From assembly GCF_014195535.1 (NCBI RefSeq), contig NZ_JACIBY010000009.1:261322-293939 (forward strand): a stretch of DNA of 32,618 nucleotides. The letters are read 5' to 3'. Positions 20,645-27,491 of the stretch are shown here, piece after piece. Origin of the DNA: Runella defluvii. Lineage in GTDB: Bacteria > Bacteroidota > Bacteroidia > Cytophagales > Spirosomataceae. A program made the position numbers and the translations under genes. The notes beneath the pieces were generated by a model. It had not been told where the DNA came from, made no database searches, and worked only from the letters and a program-made list of their open reading frames with translations. How positions within the stretch are numbered: position 1 is the first letter of the stretch; every line of letters begins with the position of its first letter.

Positions 20645-20807
20645 TGTATGACAACCTTGTGGTTCGGGGCATTGACACAGCCAGTATCCATATGCTTCCT
20701 CCAAAACAAAATGACAGGTGTAAATAAATTAAGAGCAAAAGCCGATAATTCAATCTCAAAAATTGGACGGTTATCACTAATCCACACCAATAGACTAGTC
20801 TAAACAT

Positions 20808-21047
20808 TTATTTTTTCCAAGCCCTCATTTCGCCATCAGGTTCGATTGCAATTATTTCTATTATTTTTTCCAAATCAAAAATCTTCTTTGGCAGTAAACT
20901 TCCAGTATATATGTTTTCAAGCCCATCAATTGGGCTAAGGCCGAGCTTTTTACTGTCAATTACCCCCGTAGTTGTTACAATCACTGAAAACGCATTCTTT
21001 GAATTTTTAAGCAGTTGTTCGTTAAAATTTGCATTTATCTTTTTCAT
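20808..21047 (-). CDS. Small protein resembling a free I9-type subtilase propeptide/inhibitor
   Basis: The 79-aa protein has no signal peptide. I do not recognise it by family with certainty. Its pattern is strand (AFSVIVTT), helix (DSKKLGLSPI), strand (LENIYTGSL), helix (PKKIFDLEKI) and strand (IEIIAIEPDGEMRAW). This is the beta-alpha-beta layout of inhibitor-I9 propeptides, and its end compares with the propeptide of the neighbouring subtilase (VEKLKNDEKVLAVEEDIEMHI). It lies 79 bp downstream of that subtilase on the same strand, beyond an inverted repeat. Free propeptide-like inhibitors of subtilases are known, for example in Pleurotus. A role as inhibitor or folding helper for the S8 protease is inference. 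Confidence 0.55.
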   Translation of the reverse strand: MKKINANFNEQLLKNSKNAFSVIVTTTGVIDSKKLGLSPIDGLENIYTGSLLPKKIFDLEKIIEIIAIEPDGEMRAWKK

Positions 21048-21069
21048 AATCTGTGAGTTTAGATATGTT

Positions 21070-21111
21070 GTAAAGTTAGGAAATTTACGTTAACAAACTC
21101 CCTAACTTCAC
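21070..21111. repeat. Inverted repeat between the S8 protease and the small I9-like gene
   Basis: The arms GTAAAGTTAGG (21070-21080) and CCTAACTTCAC (21101-21111) pair at 10 of 11 positions, and pairing continues inward with gaps to about 21086/21095. No T run follows in the direction of the genes. It could attenuate read-through from the protease gene into the 79-aa gene or act as an operator for the latter. Confidence 0.5.
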
Positions 21112-21126
21112 AATTGACAAAATGTA

Positions 21127-22446
21127 TTACAACGTTGCTAAGTCACAATTAACTAAACCCATACCATATGTGGGGTCATTCCCTGGAGCTCCTAAATCCG
21201 AAGCAGTCGCCATCAACTTTAATCGAATTTGGGCAGGCGTAAAAAATGGGAAGCGCTGTTTAACCAATACTGCTGCGCCTGCTACATGAGGGCAAGCCAT
21301 ACTTGTCCCGCTTTTGATTCCGTAACCATTACCTAGAACTGTTGAATTGATAGAAACACCAGGTGCTACAAGCGTCACAGGATTGGCACCTGGAGGGCAA
21401 CAGCCTACCCCTCTTGATGAAAATGGAGCGATGACACCATTCTGAGCAACCGCTCCTACGGCAATTGCACCAGGGCTATTAGCTGGGCTACCAACACAGG
21501 GGAATCCCGTTCCAAATGCATTTCCAGAAGCACAAACTACCGTAATACCAGCGTTGTTGAGTGTCGCAATTGCGTTAGTATAAGCTACACTTTGGCAAGA
21601 AGATGAGCCTAAACTCATTGAAACTACGTGCATACCATTTTGACGTGCCCATGCCATCCCAGCTAAAATCCACGAAGTACTTCCACTACCACCATCGCTC
21701 AGTACTTTAACAGCGTACAAAGAAGCTCTAGGAGCAACACCAACCACTCCAAAAAAATTGTTTCTAGCAGCAATAATACCAGCACAATGTGTTCCGTGGC
21801 TGTTCCCGTCATTGAACGAAACAACTCCAGGTACAAATGATACTCCACCTGAAATGACCAAATCGGGGTGGCTAGCTATTCCCGTATCAAGAACGGCCAC
21901 CTTAATCCCTTCACCTCTAATTCCTCTTGACCAAGCTCTGGGAGCTTTTACCATATTAATGTTCCACGGAATAGGCTGAGGTGGGATGACAATAGGAGGA
22001 ACTAAAGGGGGCTGTATAGGTACAATCGGGGGAATAGCACTTGAACTCTGTTGTTCATACAGCTCTTTTGCAGTAGCTGTAAACTTTGCAAACAAATCAG
22101 CAATTCCTTTTTTGTACCCCTCTTGAAATTGATCGTTGGTTTCTGTTAAAGCCACATCCCAGTTTATATTTTCCTCCAAAATGTGCATCTCAATATCTTC
22201 TTCGACTGCCAGAACTTTCTCATCATTTTTGAGTTTTTCTACTTCTGCGGCAGTTAATGTCAATGAACTCGCACCGAGCCCTTCAAAATGAAACACGTCT
22301 GCAGAAGTTACTGTCTTGTCGGTTGCCATGATTGAAACTCCATCCTGTATGTCAGAGATACCAAGAATAGAGGCCGCTTCTTGTTGGGTTGTGTCGGCGT
22401 CCATGTAAGTGACGATGTAACGCTTTTCATTTTTTGCCTTTGCCAT
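21127..22446 (-). CDS. S8-family (subtilisin-like) serine protease without signal peptide
   Basis: This 439-aa subtilase has all catalytic residues: Asp187 (VAVLDTGI), His220 (NSHGTHCAG), oxyanion Asn309 (CASGNAFG) and Ser382 (SGTSMACPHVAG). Residues about 8-90 form an I9-like propeptide ending VLAVEEDIEMHI. A helical segment (100-135) and a proline-rich linker (138-160, with PPIVPIQPPLVPP) join it to the protease domain. There is no hydrophobic signal at the N-terminus and no type-IX secretion C-terminal domain, so it is either intracellular or exported in an unknown way. It begins 69 bp downstream of the 552-aa gene with a copy of the shared 49-bp element, part of which covers the stop codon of that gene. 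Confidence 0.93.
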   Translation of the reverse strand: MAKAKNEKRYIVTYMDADTTQQEAASILGISDIQDGVSIMATDKTVTSADVFHFEGLGASSLTLTAAEVEKLKNDEKVLAVEEDIEMHILEENINWDVALTETNDQFQEGYKKGIADLFAKFTATAKELYEQQSSSAIPPIVPIQPPLVPPIVIPPQPIPWNINMVKAPRAWSRGIRGEGIKVAVLDTGIASHPDLVISGGVSFVPGVVSFNDGNSHGTHCAGIIAARNNFFGVVGVAPRASLYAVKVLSDGGSGSTSWILAGMAWARQNGMHVVSMSLGSSSCQSVAYTNAIATLNNAGITVVCASGNAFGTGFPCVGSPANSPGAIAVGAVAQNGVIAPFSSRGVGCCPPGANPVTLVAPGVSINSTVLGNGYGIKSGTSMACPHVAGAAVLVKQRFPFFTPAQIRLKLMATASDLGAPGNDPTYGMGLVNCDLATL

Positions 22447-22474
22447 AATAATAAGGGTTATTAATTTTCGGTTG

Positions 22475-22523
22475 CCTACTTTATTATACGCTTTTCGGCT
22501 TCGGCGTTTTTAGAACTATAATT
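22475..22523 (-). repeat. 49-bp direct repeat, copy A (before the S8 protease gene)
   Basis: The copy matches 24201-24249 at 44 of 49 positions without gaps. It lies 28 bp upstream of the protease ATG, and its distal end overlaps the last codons and stop of the 552-aa gene. In the transcribed direction it contains ACGC and GCGT arms around a 12-nt loop (CGAAGCCGAAAA), then TATAATA. It may be a promoter/operator or a 5'-leader RNA element. Confidence 0.75.
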
Positions 22524-24174
22524 TTAACCTCGCTTCAGAAGCAAAATTTTTAAGATTTGAACTGAGGTTTTCAATGGATTTATCGAATCCGAAAGCCATG
22601 CCTTTAGTGAATATTTCTGTCACACGGTCTAAGTCTTTTTCATTCAATTCTTCCCCCGAAATACTCTTATCATCTCTTAAAGCAATAAAACCCGCCCCAA
22701 TAGACGTATAAAGAATCAAATCAAGATTGAGCCATGGCTGATAATACCCTTTCTGCTGCTCTTTGCTTTTAGGCTTCCACACATTAAGCATAGATGCCAC
22801 ATTAGGGTTTGTTGTCTCAAGCGATTCGACTAAAAACTCACGAGCGAGTGACGGGTTAAGTTTTGATGATAATATTTCTTCTGCTAAGGATCCAATACTA
22901 CTTAAATCCGCCAATGAAATATTTTCAAGCTTTTCAACAGGATTGTTCAAACTAGCTTCTATGAGTTGGGAGTCTCTCAATAGTTCAATCCACAAGAATC
23001 TTCTCCAGCACAGCCAAGATTTTCTTCTTGACATCCACAATGAAATATTCATGAAGTACTGCCGTATGATGTTAAAATCGGCAGTTGCTAAACCAGATTG
23101 TTGCCCTGGTCTATCATTTGGCGTAAAACCCATTCCTCCCTGTGAGCCTACTCCATTCAAATTCACATTTACAAAATGATGCCAAGTAGAGTCCACAACG
23201 ACACGGCCAACGTTGGCCAAACGCCCATCCCACACGGCAATAGAAGGAAAACAGTGAGGGTCTGTCAGTGCTTTACCACTCCCTCCACCAGTTGTACTTC
23301 CCCCCATAACAAAGGAGGTAGCAATAATTTGGGTAGGAACGGTGACATTGTTAATGGTAAACGACGTTTCGGGCTTACATTCTCCTTCATGCGGGTGGTC
23401 GGGCATGATGTCTATAATCCCAGATGCTCTAATGTTTGTGCTAATAGACAACAAGGGATGCGGCATCCCACTGCCAAACGTTCTCACGGCGATAGTCTGT
23501 GGAATATTGTCGGACTGATTATCGAAGAAAAGAGAAGTAGCATCACCCAAACGAGGTCTATTAGTGTCGTTTCTTCTACGCCCACTCATACTCACCTCAT
23601 TGGCATCATTTGAAGCACCTGCAGGTGTATCAGCCCAATAACGCATATCTTTCACTCTTGGAATATTTCCGCACAGGGCAGAACCCAAATTTCCGTGATC
23701 ACCAGTCGCGAACAAACCGCCACCACCATTCATATATGCCTCAACAACAGGCAATTCGCTTTGCGAAAGTCCTGAACCTGAATTTATACCAAACAGCCAA
23801 ACTTGATCAAAATCATTCAAGTTGACACTGGTTTGAAAGTTGAAGCTACTTATCTGATTTACCACCAAGGGATTAAGGCTTGGAGGAGAGCTAGAACGAT
23901 GCCCAAGTGTAATCTGATAGTTATTCCATGTAGTAGCCTGAAGTTGGTTAAAGGCTGTTAAAAATTCAGAAAGCCCTACAACGCCAGTACCAAAATTCAG
24001 TCCACCATCAGTAACAACCAAAACCTTAACGGTACAGCGCCGCCACCACCACCATTTTGGCGTAAATGCCTTAAAAAACTCGGGTTTCAAAGTTTCTAGT
24101 TTTCTTATAAGATCTAGTCTCTCATCCCGATTTAGCAAATACATGTTTTTAAATTGCTCTTCTAACTCTTTCAT
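22516..24174 (-). CDS. GATase1/ThuA-like domain protein of unknown function with WWWW motif
   Basis: I do not recognise this 552-aa protein as a named family. After a helical N-terminus comes KWWWWRRC (40-47), then VKVLVVTDGG (49-58), which opens a flavodoxin-like fold. DFDQVWLFGI (121-130) and EAYMNGGGGLFATGDHGNLG (145-164) resemble the core of ThuA and class I glutamine-amidotransferase-like domains. GRVVVDSTWHHFVNV (323-337) resembles the ThuA closing segment with its conserved His. Several His/Asp clusters (DH 159-160, HP 239-240, DHPHE 259-263, HH 332-333) could bind metal. A second Trp/Arg patch (SRRKSWLCWRRFLW, 382-395) precedes a helical C-terminal third. No signal peptide is seen. 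It is first in an apparent operon with the S8 protease, so a shared pathway is likely. Confidence 0.6.
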   Translation of the reverse strand: MKELEEQFKNMYLLNRDERLDLIRKLETLKPEFFKAFTPKWWWWRRCTVKVLVVTDGGLNFGTGVVGLSEFLTAFNQLQATTWNNYQITLGHRSSSPPSLNPLVVNQISSFNFQTSVNLNDFDQVWLFGINSGSGLSQSELPVVEAYMNGGGGLFATGDHGNLGSALCGNIPRVKDMRYWADTPAGASNDANEVSMSGRRRNDTNRPRLGDATSLFFDNQSDNIPQTIAVRTFGSGMPHPLLSISTNIRASGIIDIMPDHPHEGECKPETSFTINNVTVPTQIIATSFVMGGSTTGGGSGKALTDPHCFPSIAVWDGRLANVGRVVVDSTWHHFVNVNLNGVGSQGGMGFTPNDRPGQQSGLATADFNIIRQYFMNISLWMSRRKSWLCWRRFLWIELLRDSQLIEASLNNPVEKLENISLADLSSIGSLAEEILSSKLNPSLAREFLVESLETTNPNVASMLNVWKPKSKEQQKGYYQPWLNLDLILYTSIGAGFIALRDDKSISGEELNEKDLDRVTEIFTKGMAFGFDKSIENLSSNLKNFASEARLKL

Positions 24175-24200
24175 TATTTGGAAATTATTTTATAAACTTA

Positions 24201-24249
24201 CCTACTCTATTGTACGCTTTTCGGCTTCTGCGTTTTAAAAACTATAATT
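24201..24249 (-). repeat. 49-bp direct repeat, copy B (before the 552-aa gene)
   Basis: This is the second copy of the element at 22475-22523 (44/49 identical), 26 bp upstream of the 552-aa gene's ATG. The ACGC/GCGT arms and the loop are kept except for one base (C to A). Here the copy is fully intergenic, so its conservation is not explained by coding constraint. Confidence 0.75.
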
Positions 24250-24291
24250 CTTATAATGATACTATGTAAAGAATTATTAAAATTGACAGTA

Positions 24292-24320
24292 CAAAGGTGT
24301 AGCATTTTTAAAAGCGGCAA
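24292..24320 (-). promoter_or_regulatory. Candidate promoter of the GATase-like/S8 operon
   Basis: On the minus strand TTG (24318-24320) is followed after 18 bases by CACCTTTG (24292-24299), which is one mismatch from the -7 consensus TANNTTTG. It would give a leader of about 110 nt that includes repeat copy B. The fit is fair, not strong. Confidence 0.38.
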
Positions 24321-24365
24321 AAGCCACAAAGAACGGATTTTTATGCCGATTTTTAACGAGAACAT

Positions 24366-24385
24366 ATACCGTTATTTAACGGTAT
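24366..24385. promoter_or_regulatory. Perfect 20-bp dyad between divergent operons (candidate operator)
   Basis: The sequence ATACCGTTA-TT-TAACGGTAT is a perfect palindrome with 9-bp arms. It lies in the 384-bp gap between the divergent protease-linked operon and the two-component operon, away from both stop codons, so it is better explained as a regulator-binding site than as a terminator. Confidence 0.55.
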
Positions 24386-24510
24386 TTAATGCGTAAAAAC
24401 ACTTGATTGCAAGAGATAAATTAAACATAAATATTTGATATACAGATACTTAATCCAAAATACGCATTTACCACGCTTCACTGGCAACGATTCTAATTTC
24501 CCAAAGCATC

Positions 24511-24518
24511 TATATTTG
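24511..24518 (+). promoter_or_regulatory. Candidate -7 box for the four-gene two-component operon
   Basis: TATATTTG fits TANNTTTG perfectly and sits 41 bp before the ATG at 24559. No TTG is found 19-21 bp upstream, so the promoter may need an activator or the call may be chance in AT-rich DNA. Confidence 0.4.
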
Positions 24519-24558
24519 TAATATTCATTTAGTGTTTCACTTTAATATTATTCCTAAG

Positions 24559-25260
24559 ATGAAGAAGTTCCTGATTATTTCTAACCTCTTTACATTGAGT
24601 TTATGGTTATATACAAGCTATAAGTATAGTAACCTAGCAAGTATCCAAGGCAAAAACTGTGATTGGTTTTGTTACAATTATTCCAACAAACCTATTGAAG
24701 AAATCCCATATCAAGCAATGAATACTGTGATGGATAATTACCGAGATAGATGGGGGAATAAGTTTGAAAAAAAAGACACACGATGGGTGTGGTTTCCGCT
24801 AGAAAAGCTAAAGCATTTTATTTATCTTGTGGAAAAAACAAGCTGTAAAGAATGTTTAGCAGAAACAAAAACTACCTTGGGAGTTCGCTTCTATTTTATA
24901 GAATATCCAGACAAGGCACAACTAACTAGGATGGACACTCCCTCCCAAAACTATTTTAACCCCTTATCTTCAGTCTATTATCGAAAACACAATTTACTTT
25001 TGGTACCAACTTTCCAAAAAGGCAAAAACACCCATGTAGATTTTGATATAAAAAGTACCCAAGGAATGTGTGTGTATATGCCGATGAGCGAAGTAATGGC
25101 CAATTACAGAAAAGAAAAAAGCCTAGAAAAAGCTACTTTTTCCATGTTTTCAGCTGCTCCAGGAGACGCCAGTAACCCCTTTGCAATGAACAGAGGGGGG
25201 ATGGGGCCACCACCTTACAATGACGGTGATGAGTTAATGCAATCTACTGATAATTACTAA
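24559..25260 (+). CDS. Membrane-anchored Cys-containing protein of unknown function
   Basis: The start is the ATG at 24559 (MKKFLIISNL); a GTG nine codons upstream is possible. The 233-aa product has one N-terminal hydrophobic segment (about 3-20) that is a signal anchor or signal peptide, so the rest should be outside the cytoplasm. Two cysteine pairs follow, in CDWFC (34-38) and CKEC (96-99), which could form disulfides or bind metal. The C-terminal 40 residues are Gly/Pro/Met-rich and look disordered. I know no family for it. It opens an operon with a polytopic membrane protein, a histidine kinase and a response regulator, so it may be an accessory sensor domain of that system. Confidence 0.75.
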   Translation: MKKFLIISNLFTLSLWLYTSYKYSNLASIQGKNCDWFCYNYSNKPIEEIPYQAMNTVMDNYRDRWGNKFEKKDTRWVWFPLEKLKHFIYLVEKTSCKECLAETKTTLGVRFYFIEYPDKAQLTRMDTPSQNYFNPLSSVYYRKHNLLLVPTFQKGKNTHVDFDIKSTQGMCVYMPMSEVMANYRKEKSLEKATFSMFSAAPGDASNPFAMNRGGMGPPPYNDGDELMQSTDNY

Positions 25261-25271
25261 ACGGAATTACA

Positions 25272-25937
25272 ATGGTCGCGATCATAATGATACTCAGTAT
25301 TGGGGTCATCATTTCAGAAACGATTGCAGCAATTGCTGGCATTTCCCAACACCGTAAGTTAAGTGACTCCCTTTGGAGTTACTTAACTTACTATTTGATT
25401 TGGATTAGCACACTTGAGTGGATTGGATGGCTGTCAAGATTATGGAATAAAATGGACTTCAACAGCAGATTGTATAATTATGTCTCTATACCTTCAGAAT
25501 ATTTATTTTTTCTATGGCTGTTGAGTCAGCTTATTAGAAGTAGAAAACAAAAGGTATTGGTAGTTCCTGAATATAGTATATTGATTTATGCAATAGCTTG
25601 GTTTTTTGACCATTTTTATTTTTCAAAACAAACCTATACTTTTCAGTCGTTTTCGGTGACAGTAGGAAGTATCTTGATGGTGATACTAATTATTGTGTAT
25701 TTGTATCAAATTGTAGCATCAGACTATATTTTGTCTTTTGCTAAAACCATAGAATTTTGGGTTATTTTGGGCATCATTTCGTATTATCTACTATCCCTGC
25801 CTTATTATGGTACTTACAATACATTAACTCAAAATTATAAACACATTTTTGAAATATATCAGGTGATTGTGTACTGCTTATCTATTTGTATGTATTTACT
25901 ATTTACGGTAGGTTTCCTATGGCAGAAAAAGAGCTAA
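25272..25937 (+). CDS. Polytopic membrane protein of a two-component operon
   Basis: The 221-aa protein is almost wholly hydrophobic, with about six to seven membrane helices (for example 3-23, 35-55, 75-90, 103-116, 127-148, 158-177 and 196-216). There are no catalytic motifs. It starts 11 bp after the Cys-containing protein and overlaps the start of the kinase gene by 19 bp, which points to translational coupling. Since the kinase itself has only one membrane helix and no sensory domain, this protein is a good candidate for the signal-receiving partner. That role is inference. Confidence 0.75.
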   Translation: MVAIIMILSIGVIISETIAAIAGISQHRKLSDSLWSYLTYYLIWISTLEWIGWLSRLWNKMDFNSRLYNYVSIPSEYLFFLWLLSQLIRSRKQKVLVVPEYSILIYAIAWFFDHFYFSKQTYTFQSFSVTVGSILMVILIIVYLYQIVASDYILSFAKTIEFWVILGIISYYLLSLPYYGTYNTLTQNYKHIFEIYQVIVYCLSICMYLLFTVGFLWQKKS

Positions 25938-26740
25938 CCATATTTCTGATTCTGGTCAACGTAGTCCTGCTAATTTTTGTCGGCGGGATTTTGGCATTTA
26001 TTGTACTTTACCGACAACGTAAAATACAATATATCCGTGAGACCCAATTACTTCAACAGCTTCATCAACAAGAACTTATCGAAACCCAACTGGCTATCCA
26101 GCAGCAGACTATGCGCGATATAGGCAGGGAAATCCACGATGATGTGGGTCAAAAGCTTACACTCGCGTCTATTTACACACAAGGCTTACTCCATTCTAAA
26201 ACGATTAAAAGTGATGTTTTTTTTTCTCAAATATCTGAAATCGCCAAACTAATTGACACTTCATTACAAGATTTAAGGCAACTCTCAAAATCACTTGTCC
26301 AACCTGAGCTCACCCATACTTCACTAGAAGACCTACTTCGGCAGGAAGTAGTCCAATTCAACCAACTTGGAAGTTGCCATGTTCATTTATCACTTCCGTC
26401 GGCTCCTCTTTTATTGGATACTTCTATCAAAAATAATATCTTTCGTACCTCTCAGGAGTTTATGCAAAATAGCCTCAAGCACGCTTTTTGTCAAAATATT
26501 TGGATTAGTATATATATAAAACCAAACAGGCTTGATTTTGTATTTAAAGATGATGGTAAAGGGTTTGAAATAGATATGCAAAGTACGGGGATTGGATTAT
26601 CCAATGTAAAACGGCGTTTGAGTGAATTAACTGCTTTTGATGAATCATTCGTATCAATTTTGGGCAGTGGCACTACCTTACAATTTTCAATTCCATTTTT
26701 AAATATTCCCGATGAAACACACAGTAGTAATTGTGGATGA
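25919..26740 (+). CDS. Sensor histidine kinase, NarX/LiaS (HisKA_3) type
   Basis: The start is the ATG at 25919 (MAEKEL); a TTG 11 codons upstream is unlikely. The 273-aa protein has one membrane helix (7-30), a coiled-coil stretch (34-66), and the HisKA_3 dimerisation domain with the phospho-acceptor His73 in GREIHDDVGQ. The HATPase_c domain shows the N box (EFMQNSLKHA), the G1 box (DDGKGF) and the G2 box (GIGLSNVKRR). It lacks any periplasmic sensor domain. It overlaps the membrane protein gene by 19 bp and the regulator gene by 29 bp, so the three are coupled and the regulator is its cognate partner. Confidence 0.92.
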   Translation: MAEKELTIFLILVNVVLLIFVGGILAFIVLYRQRKIQYIRETQLLQQLHQQELIETQLAIQQQTMRDIGREIHDDVGQKLTLASIYTQGLLHSKTIKSDVFFSQISEIAKLIDTSLQDLRQLSKSLVQPELTHTSLEDLLRQEVVQFNQLGSCHVHLSLPSAPLLLDTSIKNNIFRTSQEFMQNSLKHAFCQNIWISIYIKPNRLDFVFKDDGKGFEIDMQSTGIGLSNVKRRLSELTAFDESFVSILGSGTTLQFSIPFLNIPDETHSSNCG

Positions 26741-27365
26741 CCACTTACTTATCGCCAAAGCCATTAGCTCAATGGTACGCAACATGGCTCATTTTGAGGT
26801 TTTATATGAAGCTGAAAATGGTAGTGTGCTTATCAACAAATTCAAAACTCGCGACTCTGTCCCTGATATTGTATTACTTGATATTTCCATGCCTATAATG
26901 GATGGATTTCAAACAGCCCAATGGCTCCAAGAAAAATACCCTACAGTAAAAATACTCGTTCTTTCGATGCAAGATGATGAAGATTCGGTGATAAAAATGA
27001 TAAAATACGGTGTAAAAGGGTACCTCCATAAAAATACTCCTCCTGCTGAATTAGAGAAAGCTTTAACAAATGTTACCGAACAAGGAATTTATTTTCCAAA
27101 TTGGGCCACAAGTATTGTACTCCAAACAATTTCAAATAACAAACATAAGAAGCTTATCACCTCTGATGAAAAACTCAGCCATCGAGAGCTGGAGTTTTTA
27201 CATTATGCTTGTACAGAACTCACCTATAAAGAAATCGCTGACCAAATGTGTTGTAGCCCACGTACTGTTGAAGGGTATCGAGACGCGCTTTTTGACAAAC
27301 TCAATATCAAAACCCGCACGGGGCTTGCCATGTTTGCTGTCAAAGCGGGTATTGTCAAACTATGA
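26712..27365 (+). CDS. Response regulator, NarL/FixJ family
   Basis: This 217-aa regulator has a receiver domain with the acidic pair Asp9/Asp10, phospho-acceptor Asp57 (VLLDISMP), a Ser in the LVLS motif and a Lys in YLHKN. A LuxR-type helix-turn-helix follows at about 155-212 (LSHRELEFL, TYKEIADQM, SPRTVEGYRDALFDKL). It overlaps the end of the kinase gene by 29 bp. The perfect dyad at 24366-24385 ahead of the operon is a plausible target. The operon ends with a hairpin at 27430-27451. Confidence 0.93.
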   Translation: MKHTVVIVDDHLLIAKAISSMVRNMAHFEVLYEAENGSVLINKFKTRDSVPDIVLLDISMPIMDGFQTAQWLQEKYPTVKILVLSMQDDEDSVIKMIKYGVKGYLHKNTPPAELEKALTNVTEQGIYFPNWATSIVLQTISNNKHKKLITSDEKLSHRELEFLHYACTELTYKEIADQMCCSPRTVEGYRDALFDKLNIKTRTGLAMFAVKAGIVKL

Positions 27366-27429
27366 AAAATCGAGTGAATTACCGAACTACCAACCATATT
27401 CTACAAAAGCTAAACCATTTAAAGGTAAA

Positions 27430-27451
27430 GGCTAAATAAATGTATTTAGCC
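27430..27451. terminator. Hairpin between convergent operons
   Basis: Perfect 9-bp arms (GGCTAAATA and TATTTAGCC) enclose a 4-nt loop. It lies 65 bp after the response regulator and 41 bp beyond the end of the convergent dipeptidase gene. There is no long T run on either side (the best is CTTTACCTTT on the minus strand), so it may act in both directions with moderate strength. Confidence 0.6.
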
Positions 27452-27491
27452 TCACCATTCGCAATTTATAGCCTCAAAAAAAATTGACAAA

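Larger units (their letters stand above)
20395..20807. other. Non-coding interval upstream of the Sus operon
   Basis: This 413-bp AT-rich gap should hold the promoter of the minus-strand Sus operon. I found no box pair with good fit to the Bacteroidota consensus. It contains an inverted repeat (20461-20501) and the relic end of an M19 dipeptidase gene (20573-20644). In 20645-20807 I see only short reading frames without recognisable similarity, on either strand. Confidence 0.7.

Noticed and set aside
20612..20803. 63-codon plus-strand frame and two minus-strand frames of about 60 codons in the gap upstream of the Sus operon
   Set aside because: They overlap one another in different frames, have no recognisable domain, and the region is better explained by the dipeptidase relic in a further frame plus non-coding DNA.
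20573..20807. Insertion sequence or transposon end around the dipeptidase relic
   Set aside because: No transposase fragment, terminal inverted repeats or target duplications are visible.
23176..23613. 145-codon plus-strand frame opposite the 552-aa gene
   Set aside because: The minus-strand frame is longer, has fold-like motifs and sits in an operon; the opposite frame looks random.
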